A stretch of DNA of 64,000 nt from Pseudomonas sp. 31-12 (GTDB lineage Bacteria; Pseudomonadota; Gammaproteobacteria; Pseudomonadales; Pseudomonadaceae), in NCBI RefSeq assembly GCF_003151075.1, contig NZ_CP029482.1, forward strand, positions 4,402,001 through 4,466,000. The letters are read 5' to 3'. Position 1 is the first letter of the stretch. Every line of letters begins with the position of its first letter. The notes beneath the pieces are model-generated. The model searched no databases and was not told where the DNA came from. It was given only the letters and a program-made list of their open reading frames with translations. Both the position numbers and the translations under genes were made by a program. Shown here piece after piece: positions 1 to 8,766 of the stretch.

Positions 1-1215
1 TCGGCGACTTCAACGCCGGTTACGGTGAGCAACTGTTCGAGAACGGCAGCACCATCGTCCAGCAACAGGTCGGCAGCCTCAACACCAGCCATGCCAGCCA
101 GTCGATCGGCATGGGCGAAAACCAGCACTGCAACAACAGACGGGCAGCGGCAACTTCTCGTTCCTTTATCAGGACAGCCAAGAAGCCACCAAAGGCCAGA
201 CCTTCCAGTTCGGTGACGCCAACGAGGCCAATATCGAGCAGATCCAACTGGCATCGCCAACAACGCGACGATCATCCAGTACGGCACCGCCAACTACGGC
301 ACCGCCGAACAGATCGCGCACATGGGCGGCGAGATCGGCATCAACCAGGCCGGCGAAGGCAACTATGCCTATGGCGACCAGCGCGACGGCAACGGCGGCG
401 TCATCACCATCAACCAGTTCGGTGATTTCAACGGCAGTGAGGTCTGGCAAGGCGCACAAACCGCGAGCGAGGCCACCGTCAACCAGTACGGGCAAACCAA
501 CGAAGCTGTGGTCGACCAGAGCTTCGGCCAAAACAACAACGCCCGTGTCCTGCAAGTCGGCGACGTCAACGCCATCTATGCTGACCAGTTCGACTCGTCG
601 GCTCGGTGCTCGCGCTGTACCAGCAAGGCACCGGCAACGTGCACTCACCTATCAGAGCGGCGACAGCCATGTGCTGACCGCCACCTCCGTGGGCACCGAA
701 AACAAGGTCTACGCCAGCAACTGGAAAGGCCCGCAACTGGGCGGCAATTCTGGCAGCAACCAGCGTGCGACCGTCACCCGTGGCAACGGCAACATCGCCA
801 GCTTTAACCGAGGATGGCGTCGGCCACATCATGACCACCAACCAGACCGGTAGCGGCAACAAAACCACGGTCAGCCGGGCTGAAAACTACAACGAGCTGT
901 ACTTCGACCAGAACGGCAGCGACAACATCCTGATCGCCGACCAGCGCGGCACCACCAACCGCCCAAGGCACCACCAACGGCACCGGCAACACCACCGAGT
1001 TCGACCAGTCCGGCACCGGCAACCGGGCATTCACCACACAACTGTATGGCAGCGACAACATGATCACCGTCAAACAGGCTGACAGCATGAACGTCGCGTA
1101 CGTGACCCGTGGCGGTACCGGGAACACTGCCAGTGTTGATCAGAGTGGCATGACCCAGATGGCGACGGTTCAACAGATGGGTGCTGACAACCGGGCGACC
1201 GTGCTGCAGCAATAA
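1..1215 (+). pseudogene. Curlin-repeat amyloid subunit (CsgA/CsgB-like), 5' truncated by window, frameshifted
   Basis: Read across all three frames, this stretch encodes successive curlin-type repeats of about 20-24 residues with Asn/Gln/Gly spacing, for example ATVNQYGQTNEAVVDQSFG and NRATVLQQ at the C-terminus. Such repeats form the cross-beta amyloid of curli fibres outside the cell. The gene begins before the window and ends at TAA 1213-1215. No single frame is open: frame changes are needed near 130, 250, 600, 640, 800 and 960, mostly one-base changes. Either it is a pseudogene or the consensus is poor in a repeat-rich gene. The export genes csgEFG lie 5 kb downstream on the other strand. 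It is much longer than the usual 150-residue CsgA. Confidence 0.8.
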
Positions 1216-1226
1216 TCGCAAGGCAT

Positions 1227-1259
1227 AAAACCGCGGCCTTGGGGAGGGTCGCGGTTTTT
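1227..1259 (+). terminator. Rho-independent terminator of curlin gene
   Basis: The arms aaaccgcg and cgcggttt flank a G-rich loop and are followed by a T run. It begins 12 bases after the curlin stop. A near-identical copy follows the curlin remnant at 4494-4528. Confidence 0.85.
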
Positions 1260-1493
1260 CGGTGAGTCTGTGGCGAACTGGATGCCTGACAAGCCGCTTT
1301 CGAACGATTACGCGGCCCGCCTGACGAACTCAAACTGTGGCGAGGGAGCTTGCTCCCGCTGGCTGCAGCAGACCAAACCCGGCAAACGCATCTCCATTGA
1401 CACACCGCATTCACCGGTTTTACGACGGCTTCGCCGCCGAGCGGAGCAAGCTCCCCGCCACAGAAACTCTCTCACCACAGACTCAGCGTTTAC

Positions 1494-1841
1494 CCCTGGG
1501 AACGACGTTATCCAGCGCCCGATTCACCGCCAGCTCGCCCAGCATGATGATTTGCTGAAGGGCCAGCATCGTGTTGCGGTGCGGGCCTTCGAGAAACCCG
1601 GAAGTCGCTGGCTATGACACTGGCTGAAGCCGGATTCGCAGGCATTGGCCAACAGGGTTTCGGTATCGATATCCAGGGCGATGAGGTAAATGGTGCTGGG
1701 CTTGCGTGCTGGGATCGCGCTTTTCAGCGGATTGAGATAGTGATCCAGCGCACGATCGGCAGCTTCGCTGAGTTTTTTGGGATCGAGGGGATCGTGGGGA
1801 AACGTCGTCGGAGTGCGGGGATTGGGTGTGGCTTTGAACAT
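1494..1841 (-). pseudogene. DUF6124-family small protein, copy 1 (frameshifted)
   Basis: The reverse strand encodes MFKATPNPRTPTTFPHDPLD at the start, then a PKKLSEAADRALDHYL segment, then in another frame LEGPHRNTMLALQQIIMLGE and RALDNVVP up to TGA at 1494-1496. This is the layout of the roughly 115-residue DUF6124 proteins found in many copies in Pseudomonas; their function is unknown. A frameshift near 1605-1615 separates the two halves. The start ATG at 1841 has a ggagatccacc ribosome site. A second damaged copy lies at 4752-5110 and a remnant near 40955. Confidence 0.75.
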
Positions 1842-2212
1842 GGTGGATCTCCTTTGAAAATTGGCGCCACCAAACCCGTCGCTAAACAAATAAGGGTGGC
1901 GACTGTATGCAGGTTAGCGAACCGGTCAAGGCACCCGGTAGACCCGAAGGTCTCCCGCACACAGTCACCATGACGAAATTGCAGACGTAAAAGCCTGCTA
2001 GAAAGTCTGGAGCATTGATGCACTTTGAATGGTCCGAGTCGCTAAACCCGACCGCTGATTGGCAGCGATGCGGGAAACGATAAAGACCGTGCACAAAGCG
2101 CACAAGCCGGCGGATTCTGGCGCAGTCGTGAGGCAACGGCGCAAGGAGCTGTAGCTTTCAGGAAGTAACGCTAAACACAATTAAACACACCCCTCAAATC
2201 AGCACACATTCC
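1842..2212 (-). other. Conserved noncoding block upstream of DUF6124, copy 1
   Basis: No convincing gene lies here. The sequence is almost the same as 5111-5485 and partly the same as 41080-41180, so it travels with the DUF6124 gene. It contains repeated cgctaa/ttagcg boxes (near 1873, 1914, 2040 and 2169), two of them forming the dyad gtcgctaaac...ggttagcgaacc. It could be a promoter/operator region, a structured leader or a small RNA. Only the conservation and the boxes are seen; the role is inferred. Confidence 0.5.
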
Positions 2213-2302
2213 CTGTAGAGTGAGCCTGCTCGCGATGGCATTGGATCAGCCGACATCAATGTTGAATGACACACCCCCATCGCGAGCAGGCTCGCTCTAC
2301 AG
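2213..2302. repeat. REPIN (inverted pair of REP palindromes)
   Basis: The arms ctgtagagtgagcctgctcg and its near inverse flank a 38-base spacer. The same pair with the same spacer appears at 5486-5573 and 41190-41279. Confidence 0.85.
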
Positions 2303-2452
2303 CGAATTGATGGACGACAGGAAGAAAATGCTCGGCTGTCTACGCCATCGCAGGGCAGATAAACCACCCTCCCCAAACACCGCGAAAAATTCGGACTTCC
2401 CCACAAGCCAAACCGAATCCGCCGGCATCCACCCACAAGCCCCATCGCCAAA

Positions 2453-3816
2453 GTGCCCCATTTCCAGGACCGTGCACAACGCGTGACAAAACTCATCCCC
2501 AACACCAACTCGGCGGCGAGCGCGGCGGTACTCGATAGCCATCAAGCTGCCGACGCTCTTCGCCAAGCCCTCAACTACCCGTACGACGTGCAAGGCTTCG
2601 ACGACCTGCTGAATGCCGTTGGCGCCAACCGCTCCAACTACATGCAAGCCGCCCACCAGCAGAAACTGATCAACGCCGTGAGCAGCGGCAATTGGGCAGT
2701 CGTCACGCCTCGCGTCAATCCGGATAACGGGGCGGCTCATGGAATGGGTTCAAGACCCAACCTGAACCACCCCGGCGCAACATCTGGTCGAAGATCACGC
2801 CTTCACGCAGCCCAAACCGGCGGAGTCGGGGTTTCACATTATTGAGAAGCCCATGAGTCTTGAATCACTGGAACGCTCGCTGTACGAGAACTCGCCCAGC
2901 GATGCATTACGTCGCGAATTCCGTTCGCTCAACCGCCATCTGGGTGAGCACGTGAAGCCGGGGCAAATTGTGATCTTCAGTGACTCACGGCATTACATGT
3001 GTCGGCGTGAAGAGGCGCAGATGATGATCGCGGCACAGAAGGTCAACGACGCGCTGAAGGATCTGAGTGATGAAGAGGCTTCGTTCTTGGTTGAGCACCA
3101 TGAGGTCATAGAACCGTTTCTAGGTATCACTTCCGGTGGACTAGGCGTGGCATCGTTTATGATCAGTCGTCACTTGGAAGACCTCGGAGACACTCTCAAA
3201 GAATTGGAACGCCTACATCAAGAGCAGTACCAACAACATCGTCATCTTCATTCACCAGAATTTTTTGCTCGTCGCAAACGCCTGATGGCGAAACTGGACG
3301 CCGGATTCGGGCCTTTGGTGCGCGGGACTCGGACTCGCCGATCATCCCAAGCTCAAAAAAAGCGTTGGGGCTTTCGTCTCGTAAAACTATTCATCATTGG
3401 AACAAAGCAGGTTCTCCAACTCAGTTACCGGGATACGCAACGAACATCTCAGCAGTTTCTCAAGCCGTTAAATATAAGGAAGACAGGTGGTTACGTGGCG
3501 ATTGCTCTGGGAGCAGGTTCAGCGGCAATGAAAATTAGCGAGGCTTGCCGCAGTGGGCGTGAAGAGGAGTGTCGTCAGGTGAAGTTTGTGGAGGGCCTCG
3601 AAATTGTCTGGCAATGTTTTGGGAGGCATAGCGGCTGGCCGACTGACCCCTCTGGTTGCCCCTGCAACCTGTGCTGCGATCGGCGCTGGAACGGCGGGTT
3701 AGGTGGACTCGTTTGTATGTTGATGGTGAGTGGGGCCGTGATCGCCGGTACCGCAGACGGGGGCTGTTCTCGGTGAAGTTGCCGGCGAAATGCTTTATCA
3801 GGTTACCGCTCCATGA
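2453..3816 (+). pseudogene. Effector-like protein with glycine-rich hydrophobic C-terminus (frameshifted)
   Basis: I do not recognise the family with certainty. Joining frames gives one protein of about 450 residues. The N-terminal part runs from the GTG at 2453 and includes DALRQALNYPYDVQGFDDLL. The frame changes near 2750, so that the protein runs through into the segment starting MSLESLERSLYENSPSDALR at 2853. The middle is charged and helical (residues around DTLKELERLHQEQYQQHRH). The C-terminus, after frame repair at about 3350-3480, 3595 and 3690-3770, is rich in Gly/Ala hydrophobic stretches (AIALGAGSAAMKI, GGLVCMLMVSGAVIAGTA). This resembles glycine-zipper pore-forming toxins. It overlaps the next gene by ATGA. 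AT-richer codon use than its neighbours suggests transfer. The start is uncertain; no good ribosome site was seen. Confidence 0.5.
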
Positions 3817-4297
3817 GTCAGCATGACTGGGCATTTTGGCGTCTTGTTTACTTTGGGCGACAGTGATGTTGGTGAACACAGCGGTATCGGTATACGCAGC
3901 CTACGTCAAAGCAGAAGAATGCGGGCGCACTTTGTGAAATCGAATCTGGTCAAGCAATACCGATTTGAACCGTTCGATAGCTTCTTGAGCCGGCTAGAAG
4001 TATGGGAATGGTCTATTCCCTATTGGTATTCAAATATCAGCGCCGTTTAGATCCCGTCGCAATTGAAGAAGTGAGCACGTTTCCTGCACACCTGCGTCCT
4101 TGGATTGTAATTCCCGCCACATCAATTTGTTCTGCGTTGCCGGATGTTTGCAATGTTGGTTGGGCCAAATACACGGGCCCGGTTTAGGGAGTCAAGGGAG
4201 CGGACGGACGCCTGTGTTTAAAGAACTATGCGATCCGAAACTGCGAGCCGAACTCAGGCTTGAAAAATACAAAGACATCGCCTGTAAGTCGAAGTGA
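3813..4297 (+). pseudogene. Small membrane protein coupled to the effector-like gene, possible immunity protein (frameshifted)
   Basis: The ATG at 3813 overlaps the preceding TGA. Fragments in different frames join as MSQHDWAFWRLVYF, then MLVNTAVSVYAAYVKAEECG, then MGMVYSLLVFKYQRRLDPV, then a FPAHLRPWIVIPATSICSAL segment ending near 4297. The pieces suggest a protein of about 160 residues with two or more hydrophobic segments. The order large effector-like gene then overlapping small membrane gene is typical of effector/immunity pairs; this role is inferred, with no family match. At least three frame changes are required. The end could instead be the TAG at 4185-4187. Confidence 0.4.
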
Positions 4298-4333
4298 AGC
4301 AGTCCAAGTACAAATAAATCTGTCACATATTCT

Positions 4334-4482
4334 TGATCGCCAATCAGCGCGGCACCACCAGCCGCCCGTGGCACCACCAACGGCACCGGCAACACGGCCA
4401 GTGTTGATCAGGCGGCATGACCCAAATGGCGACGGTTCAGCAGTTGGGCAGTGACAACCGGGCGACTGTGTTGCAGCAGTAA
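4334..4482 (+). pseudogene. Curlin gene 3' remnant (second copy)
   Basis: This repeats the end of the first curlin gene: an internal stretch like 928-990 fused to the last 80 bases (residues MTQMATVQQLGSDNRATVLQ and stop TAA at 4480-4482). The middle repeats are missing and the two parts are in different frames. It has no start of its own and joins directly to the effector/partner module, so it marks the upstream edge of the duplicated block. Confidence 0.75.
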
Positions 4483-4493
4483 TCGCACGGCAT

Positions 4494-4528
4494 AAAAAAC
4501 CGCGGCCCTTGGGGAGGGTCGCGGTTTT
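4494..4528 (+). terminator. Rho-independent terminator, duplicate copy
   Basis: The same stem (aaaccgcg / cgcggttt) and G-rich loop as at 1227-1259, placed the same distance after the curlin remnant. Confidence 0.8.
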
Positions 4529-4751
4529 CGGTGAGTCTGTGGCGAACTGGATGCCTGACAAGCCGCTTTCGAACGATTACGCGGCCCGCCTGACGAACTC
4601 AACTGTGGGCGAGGGAGCTTGCTCCGCTGGGCTGCAGCAGACCCAAACCGGCAAACGCATCTCCATTGACACACCGCATTCACCGGTTTTACGACGGCTT
4701 CGCCGCCGAGCGGGAGCAGCTCCTCGCCACAGAAACCCTCCCGCTCCAGAC

Positions 4752-5110
4752 TCAGCGTTTACGCCTGCGGAACGACGTTATCCAGCGCCCGATTCACCGC
4801 CAGCTCGCCCAGCATGATGATTTGCTGAAGGGCCAGCATCGTGTTGCGTTGCGGGCCTTCGAGAAACGCGGCGAAGTCGCTGAGCTGACACTGGCTGAAG
4901 CCGTGATCTGCAGGCGTTGACCAACAGGGTTTCGTGTCGACATCCGGGGCGATGAGGTAAATGGTGCTGGGCTTGCGTGAGCGGGATCGCGCTTTTCAGC
5001 GGATTGAGATAGTGATCCAGCGCACGGTCGGCGGCTTCGTTGAGTTTTGGGATCAAGGGGATCGTGGGGAAACGTCGTCGGATTGCGGGGTTGGGTGTGG
5101 TTTTGAACAT
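4752..5110 (-). pseudogene. DUF6124-family small protein, copy 2 (multiply frameshifted)
   Basis: The start ATG at 5110 and the end TGA at 4752-4754 match copy 1, as do the fragments NEAADRALDHYLNPLKSAIP and, near the end, the LALQQIIMLGELAVNRALDN stretch. Several one-base differences put these pieces in different frames (near 4900, 4985 and 5055). No intact product is expected from the sequence as given. The two copies are damaged at different places, which fits consensus errors or independent decay. Confidence 0.7.
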
Positions 5111-5485
5111 GGTGGATCTCCATTTATACCTGTTGGAACCACCAGCACCTGTCGCTAAACAAGTAAGGGGTGGCAGCTGTACGCAGGTTAGCGAACCGAG
5201 AGGTATAAGACCCGGCAGACCCGAGGGTCTCCGCGCACAGCCACCATATCGAAACTGCAGACATGCGCCTGCAATAAAGACGGAGGTTGTTGCGCTTATA
5301 CCGATCAGGTCGCTAAACCCGATCGCTGATTGGCAGCGATGCGGAAACGATAAAGATCGAGGCACAAAGCGCACAAGCCGGCGGGATTCTGGCGCAGTCG
5401 TAGGCAACGGCGCAAGGATCTGTAGCTTTCAGGAAGTAACGCTAAACACTTTTAAACATAGCCCTCCAAATCAACACACATTCCC
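5111..5485 (-). other. Conserved noncoding block upstream of DUF6124, copy 2
   Basis: This matches 1842-2212 over its length with scattered substitutions and short indels, including the cgctaa boxes at about 5154, 5190, 5310 and 5441. No gene is supported. Confidence 0.5.
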
Positions 5486-5573
5486 CTGTGGGAGCGAGCC
5501 TGCTCGCGATGGCATTAGTCAGCCAACATCAAATTGAATGACACCCCCATCGCGAGCAGGCTCGCTCCCACAG
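5486..5573. repeat. REPIN
   Basis: The arms ctgtgggagcgagcctgctc and its inverse lie at the two ends, separated by a spacer related to that of 2213-2302. Confidence 0.85.
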
Positions 5574-5600
5574 TGGATGGGTGTATGACTTGAGGATAAT

Positions 5601-5783
5601 GGTCGGCTATCAGGCCGCCATCGCTGGCAAGCCAGCTCCCACAGGGTTCGGTGTACACCTGCAAGAGGTGGTCTAGTCAGGCCATCGCTGCAGGCCAGCT
5701 CCCACAGGGGTCGGGGTGCATCAGCAAGAGATTGGTCGGCTGTCAGGCCGTCTTCGCGGGCAAGCCTCGCTCCTACAAAACGG
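5601..5783. repeat. Three tandem REP-containing units of about 65 bp
   Basis: Three units start at about 5601, 5669 and 5733. Each has ggtcggctatcaggcc-like sequence followed by half a REP (gcaagccagctcccacag). A related single unit is at 41711-41760. No gene lies between 5574 and 6164. Confidence 0.7.
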
Positions 5784-5794
5784 ATTGGCGTACA

Positions 5795-6125
5795 CCGTTT
5801 GCTTCTCACCACTCATCAGGCCGAGCGTTGCTCGCCTGCAGCTTTGATCTTGCTCTGCCCGCCCCGTCGGGAGGCTGAGTGGAGGTGTTCATCCGGAGTG
5901 GCGCGCAGCGCCGTTCGACGCAGTCGAACACGCTGCATGGGTCGTCGCGAAGCAGACCGGAGGGCAGTGTCCCCGGATGGATACCGAGCGAAGGAACGCC
6001 GAAGCCTAAGCGAGGGGCCGGACGTTGGGGCGAAGCCTTTTGGTTCCTTTTTGGCGTTTGAAAAAGGGACTCGCCGTAAGGGCGAAACCATAAGTAGCCG
6101 TTACCGCAGCAATGGATATGTACTC
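5795..6125. repeat. Dispersed repeat of about 330 bp, copy 1
   Basis: This sequence (cctgcagctttgatcttgct through gggactcgccgtaagggcga) recurs with substitutions at 41367-41710. Both copies follow REP clusters. It contains open frames on both strands, but they differ between copies and look non-coding. Confidence 0.75.
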
Positions 6126-6164
6126 AGTCAACAAGAACCAGGTCGGCCCGAAGGCCGCCTAGGC

Positions 6165-7037
6165 TCACTCTTCCTCACCCTCACCCTCAGGCACAACCTT
6201 GGCCTGAGTCAGATAACGATCCAGCGTCGCATTGTTATCAGGCGAAGAATTATCCCCCGCCACCTGCCACAAACGCCGCTCAATCCCCTGGGCCAAAAGA
6301 TGCCCGACGGCCGCCTCGATCGCCGACAACACACACAACTGCGCCGGCTCGTTCGTGGTGTACCCGACCTCAGCCTCAAGCAACTTCTTGAACTCGATAA
6401 ACTTGAACACCCCGGCACTGCGACCCACCGAGTAAATCGTCTTGCTGGTCATCACATTCGCCAGCACCTGCCCACTGCGCACATCCACCGCCCGCAGGTT
6501 GACCGTGACCTGATCTATCCGATACTCCCGGGAAATATCGATCCCCAGGTAGCGCGCCCCTTCCCCGCCACTGCGCACATTGGTGTCGTAGGCGATGATC
6601 CCGCCTTCGAGCATCATGTTCGCCGCCTGCAGCGGAGGCAGTTCACCCTGGATGTTCACCGGCGTATTGGGCTTCTTCTGCGAGGCGCGGATGATCTTGC
6701 GCTCGGTCAGCAGGTTCTGCAGCCCCTCACGTTCCAGCACCACAAACCAGCCACTGGCCTGCAACGCATCCATCAACATGCTCGCCGCGCCCTGGGTCAC
6801 GCTGGTCGAAAACGAACTGGCCGGGGTCGGTTTGTACTGCCCGGTCTGGTCCCGGAAGCCGTACACCACCGCCATCAACCGGCCCTTGGGTCGTGGCATG
6901 TTGATCAAGTCGTAATAGGTCGACGCCCGGGGTGTCAGGGTCGGTGATTCGGTGTCCTGCTCGGCACCCACGTTCTCGCGCAAACTGCACCCTTGCAATG
7001 CCGCCAACATCAGCCCCAGCGCTATTATTTTTTTCAT
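6165..7037 (-). CDS. csgG: Curli outer-membrane secretion channel CsgG
   Basis: This is the outer-membrane lipoprotein that forms the nonameric pore for export of curli subunits. The 290-residue product starts MKKIIALGLMLAALQGC, a lipoprotein signal with the lipid-anchored Cys at residue 17. It then has the CsgG fold with GRLMAVVYGFRDQTGQYKP, SSFSTSVTQGAASMLMDAL and GWFVVLEREGLQNLLTERK. The ATG at 7037 is chosen because a gggagag ribosome site precedes it; an upstream ATG at 7073 would lengthen the leader and overlap csgF. It is the last gene of a long minus-strand run that includes type II secretion-like genes. The length is typical for the family. Confidence 0.95.
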   Translation of the reverse strand: MKKIIALGLMLAALQGCSLRENVGAEQDTESPTLTPRASTYYDLINMPRPKGRLMAVVYGFRDQTGQYKPTPASSFSTSVTQGAASMLMDALQASGWFVVLEREGLQNLLTERKIIRASQKKPNTPVNIQGELPPLQAANMMLEGGIIAYDTNVRSGGEGARYLGIDISREYRIDQVTVNLRAVDVRSGQVLANVMTSKTIYSVGRSAGVFKFIEFKKLLEAEVGYTTNEPAQLCVLSAIEAAVGHLLAQGIERRLWQVAGDNSSPDNNATLDRYLTQAKVVPEGEGEEE

Positions 7038-7069
7038 GTCCGTCTCTCCCCATCCGACCCGAATCCCCG

Positions 7070-7489
7070 TCAAGGGGCGAGGCCATTCACCTGGATTTCC
7101 GAAATTTCACCGGTCGCTCGGTCGGTCACCTCAATGGTCAGTGCACCGGAGTCGTCGACGACGTTGACGATAAAAGCGTCGGTGGACAGGCTCCCGGTAT
7201 TGCCCGTGGAGATGTTGTCCAGCAACTGCCCCAGCAGCCGCGATTGCAACTGGCTGGTGAAGCGTTCGAGGGCCGAAGTCCCGGCCACCGACGTGCGGTT
7301 TTTCAGGTCTGGATCGTCGTAATCGTTTTGCGCCTGAGCGTTGTTCAGCAACCAGGTGCCGTTCAACGGGTTACCGCCGAACGAGGGGTTGATGGGCGTG
7401 TAAACCAGCTCCGTGGCGTGCACCAGGCTGCAACTGCCCAGCCCGATCAACCAGAGCCCGAGGTTCCGTGAGACAGTTTTCGTTTTCAT
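7070..7489 (-). CDS. csgF: Curli assembly factor CsgF
   Basis: CsgF is an exported factor that binds the CsgG pore and couples secretion to fibre nucleation at the cell surface. The 139-residue product has a Sec signal ending about residue 25 (VHA-TELVYTPINPSFGG). Immediately after it lies the N-terminal CsgG-binding stretch YTPINPSFGGNPLNG and the LLNNAQAQN motif that define the family. Its start overlaps the csgE stop (ATGA at 7486-7489), so the two are translationally coupled. Confidence 0.95.
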   Translation of the reverse strand: MKTKTVSRNLGLWLIGLGSCSLVHATELVYTPINPSFGGNPLNGTWLLNNAQAQNDYDDPDLKNRTSVAGTSALERFTSQLQSRLLGQLLDNISTGNTGSLSTDAFIVNVVDDSGALTIEVTDRATGEISEIQVNGLAP

Positions 7490-7878
7490 AATTCGTCCCT
7501 CTCAAGGTCCGTAGTGTCTTGCAACAAGGCTTCCAGCTTGCGCTGGACAATCTGTCCGCGAACCCAGTCGGCGGCTTCATAGGCCTCGTCCTTGAGTTCC
7601 ACGGTGTTCGGCGGCAGGAAGCGCCGATAAACCAGTCGCTGCTGATATTCCACGGTCACCAGGCTGCCCCAGCGTGCCGAAGGTCGTTCGCGCACCACCA
7701 GGTTGAAATCCATCGGGCTGGTGGCACGCAGGCGTTCACTGAACGAGTAGTAAAAGTCGTGGCCGATGTGCGAGATCGTGTCATCGACGATAAACCCCTT
7801 CATTTCGTCCTCCTCGCTGGCGCTGGCGAACATCGCCACACCGGCAAGGATCAGGGCCGACAGCCACTGGCGGTTCAT
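7486..7878 (-). CDS. csgE: Curli assembly/transport specificity factor CsgE
   Basis: CsgE is the periplasmic cap of the CsgG channel that selects curli subunits. The product has 130 residues with a signal peptide (LSALILAGVAMFASA). The mature part carries GFIVDDTISHIGHDFYYSFS and LVVRERPSARWGSLVTVEYQ, hallmarks of CsgE. The ATG at 7876-7878 overlaps the TGA of the preceding pseudopilin gene by ATGA, so it appears to be translated from the same transcript as the secretion genes. An upstream frame extension is just shadow of that pseudopilin. Confidence 0.93.
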   Translation of the reverse strand: MNRQWLSALILAGVAMFASASEEDEMKGFIVDDTISHIGHDFYYSFSERLRATSPMDFNLVVRERPSARWGSLVTVEYQQRLVYRRFLPPNTVELKDEAYEAADWVRGQIVQRKLEALLQDTTDLERDEL

Positions 7879-8414
7879 GGCGTCACCGCCTGCGGCGATC
7901 CGGCCTGGTTTTTCACCGGGCCCGAGGCGCCATCGAGGAAGGCTTTCTCGGCCACGAACTGCCAGTCCTTGTAGCTCGCCATGCCGGTGAAGTCCGACCA
8001 CTGGCTGGGAAAATCCGACTGCTTGAGCGGCAGGTCGGTGGAAGGACTGCTGAGGCCGGTGATGCGCCCGTCGAAGCCGCGCATCAAGGTCCATTCACCG
8101 CCGCCAATCGGGTCCGGGTACAGCTGGCGAATGTGATGTTTGGGCGTTGGAAAACGCTCGTCCTGCAACAGGTCCTCAAGCTCTTTGGGGTACTGCGCCA
8201 GACCCGGCGAACTGCGGTAATAACTGCGCAATGCCTGGGCATATTGAGTGCCGACCCACAGCAACTGACGTTCGCGATCACGGCGCGAGGCGGTGGACCA
8301 CAACTCGCCGGCACTGGCCAGGCCCATGCCCATCACCATGATCAGAAACAGCACGCCCAGGTAAGTGAACCCGGCCTCGTCGGCGGGCTTACCACTCGGA
8401 ATAAAGGCTGCCAT
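7875..8414 (-). CDS. Type II secretion-like minor pseudopilin
   Basis: The product has 179 residues and starts MAAFIPSGKPADEAGFTYLG. The short leader ends at a Gly-Phe-Thr site resembling a prepilin peptidase site (EAG-FTYLGVLF), followed by one hydrophobic helix (LGVLFLIMVMGMGLASAG). The rest is a polar periplasmic domain with DPIGGGEWTLMRGFDGRITG, seen in pseudopilins of MSHA/type II-like systems. It overlaps the upstream pseudopilin by 26 bases and csgE by 4. A ggagg site precedes the ATG. It probably tips or regulates the pseudopilus; no precise Gsp letter can be given. Confidence 0.8.
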   Translation of the reverse strand: MAAFIPSGKPADEAGFTYLGVLFLIMVMGMGLASAGELWSTASRRDRERQLLWVGTQYAQALRSYYRSSPGLAQYPKELEDLLQDERFPTPKHHIRQLYPDPIGGGEWTLMRGFDGRITGLSSPSTDLPLKQSDFPSQWSDFTGMASYKDWQFVAEKAFLDGASGPVKNQAGSPQAVTP

Positions 8415-8763
8415 CACGCGCCCTCCCTGTGGCACCGCTTTTGATATCGGCCACCCCGCCCGGTACGCCGTCAGGCGGCGCGACCAGCACCCAGAGGTCC
8501 TTGCGTTCGGAAATCGGGTCCATCGGCGGGTTGCGCAAGTAACGCTGCTCCACCAGCTGTTCCAGGGAATCGGGATAGCGCCCGGTGTCGCCGTAGTAGT
8601 GATCCAGGGCTTCGCGCATGGCCGACAGGCTCTGGCGCAGCGTGGTTTCTTTCGAGGCCTCAAGGCTGTTGAAATAGCGTGGCAAGGCGATGGTCATCAG
8701 GGTTGCGATGATTGCCATGACCACCATCAGTTCCAGCAGGGTAAAACCCTTTTCCCGACGCAT
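8389..8763 (-). CDS. Type II secretion-like pseudopilin (GspG/GspH-like)
   Basis: The product has 124 residues and begins MRREKGFTLLELMVVMAIIA, a classical type IV pilin-like leader cleaved after Gly6 with Phe+1 and Glu+5. A short body follows (ALDHYYGDTGRYPDSLEQLV) like the major pseudopilin GspG. An aaggag ribosome site precedes the ATG. The true gspG of the set is on the other strand at 28811, so this may be a second or minor subunit. The prepilin peptidase needed to process it is not in the window. Confidence 0.85.
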   Translation of the reverse strand: MRREKGFTLLELMVVMAIIATLMTIALPRYFNSLEASKETTLRQSLSAMREALDHYYGDTGRYPDSLEQLVEQRYLRNPPMDPISERKDLWVLVAPPDGVPGGVADIKSGATGRARDGSLYSEW

Positions 8764-8766
8764 GAT

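Noticed and set aside
5601..5783. Regular tandem units considered as a CRISPR array
   Set aside because: Only three units, the repeated part is a REP arm with degraded copies, and no spacers of even length or cas genes are present.
5816..6091. Minus-strand open frame of 91 codons (also 41377-41667)
   Set aside because: Lies in the dispersed repeat, differs in frame and length between copies and has Arg/Ser/Pro-rich composition; likely a spurious protein.
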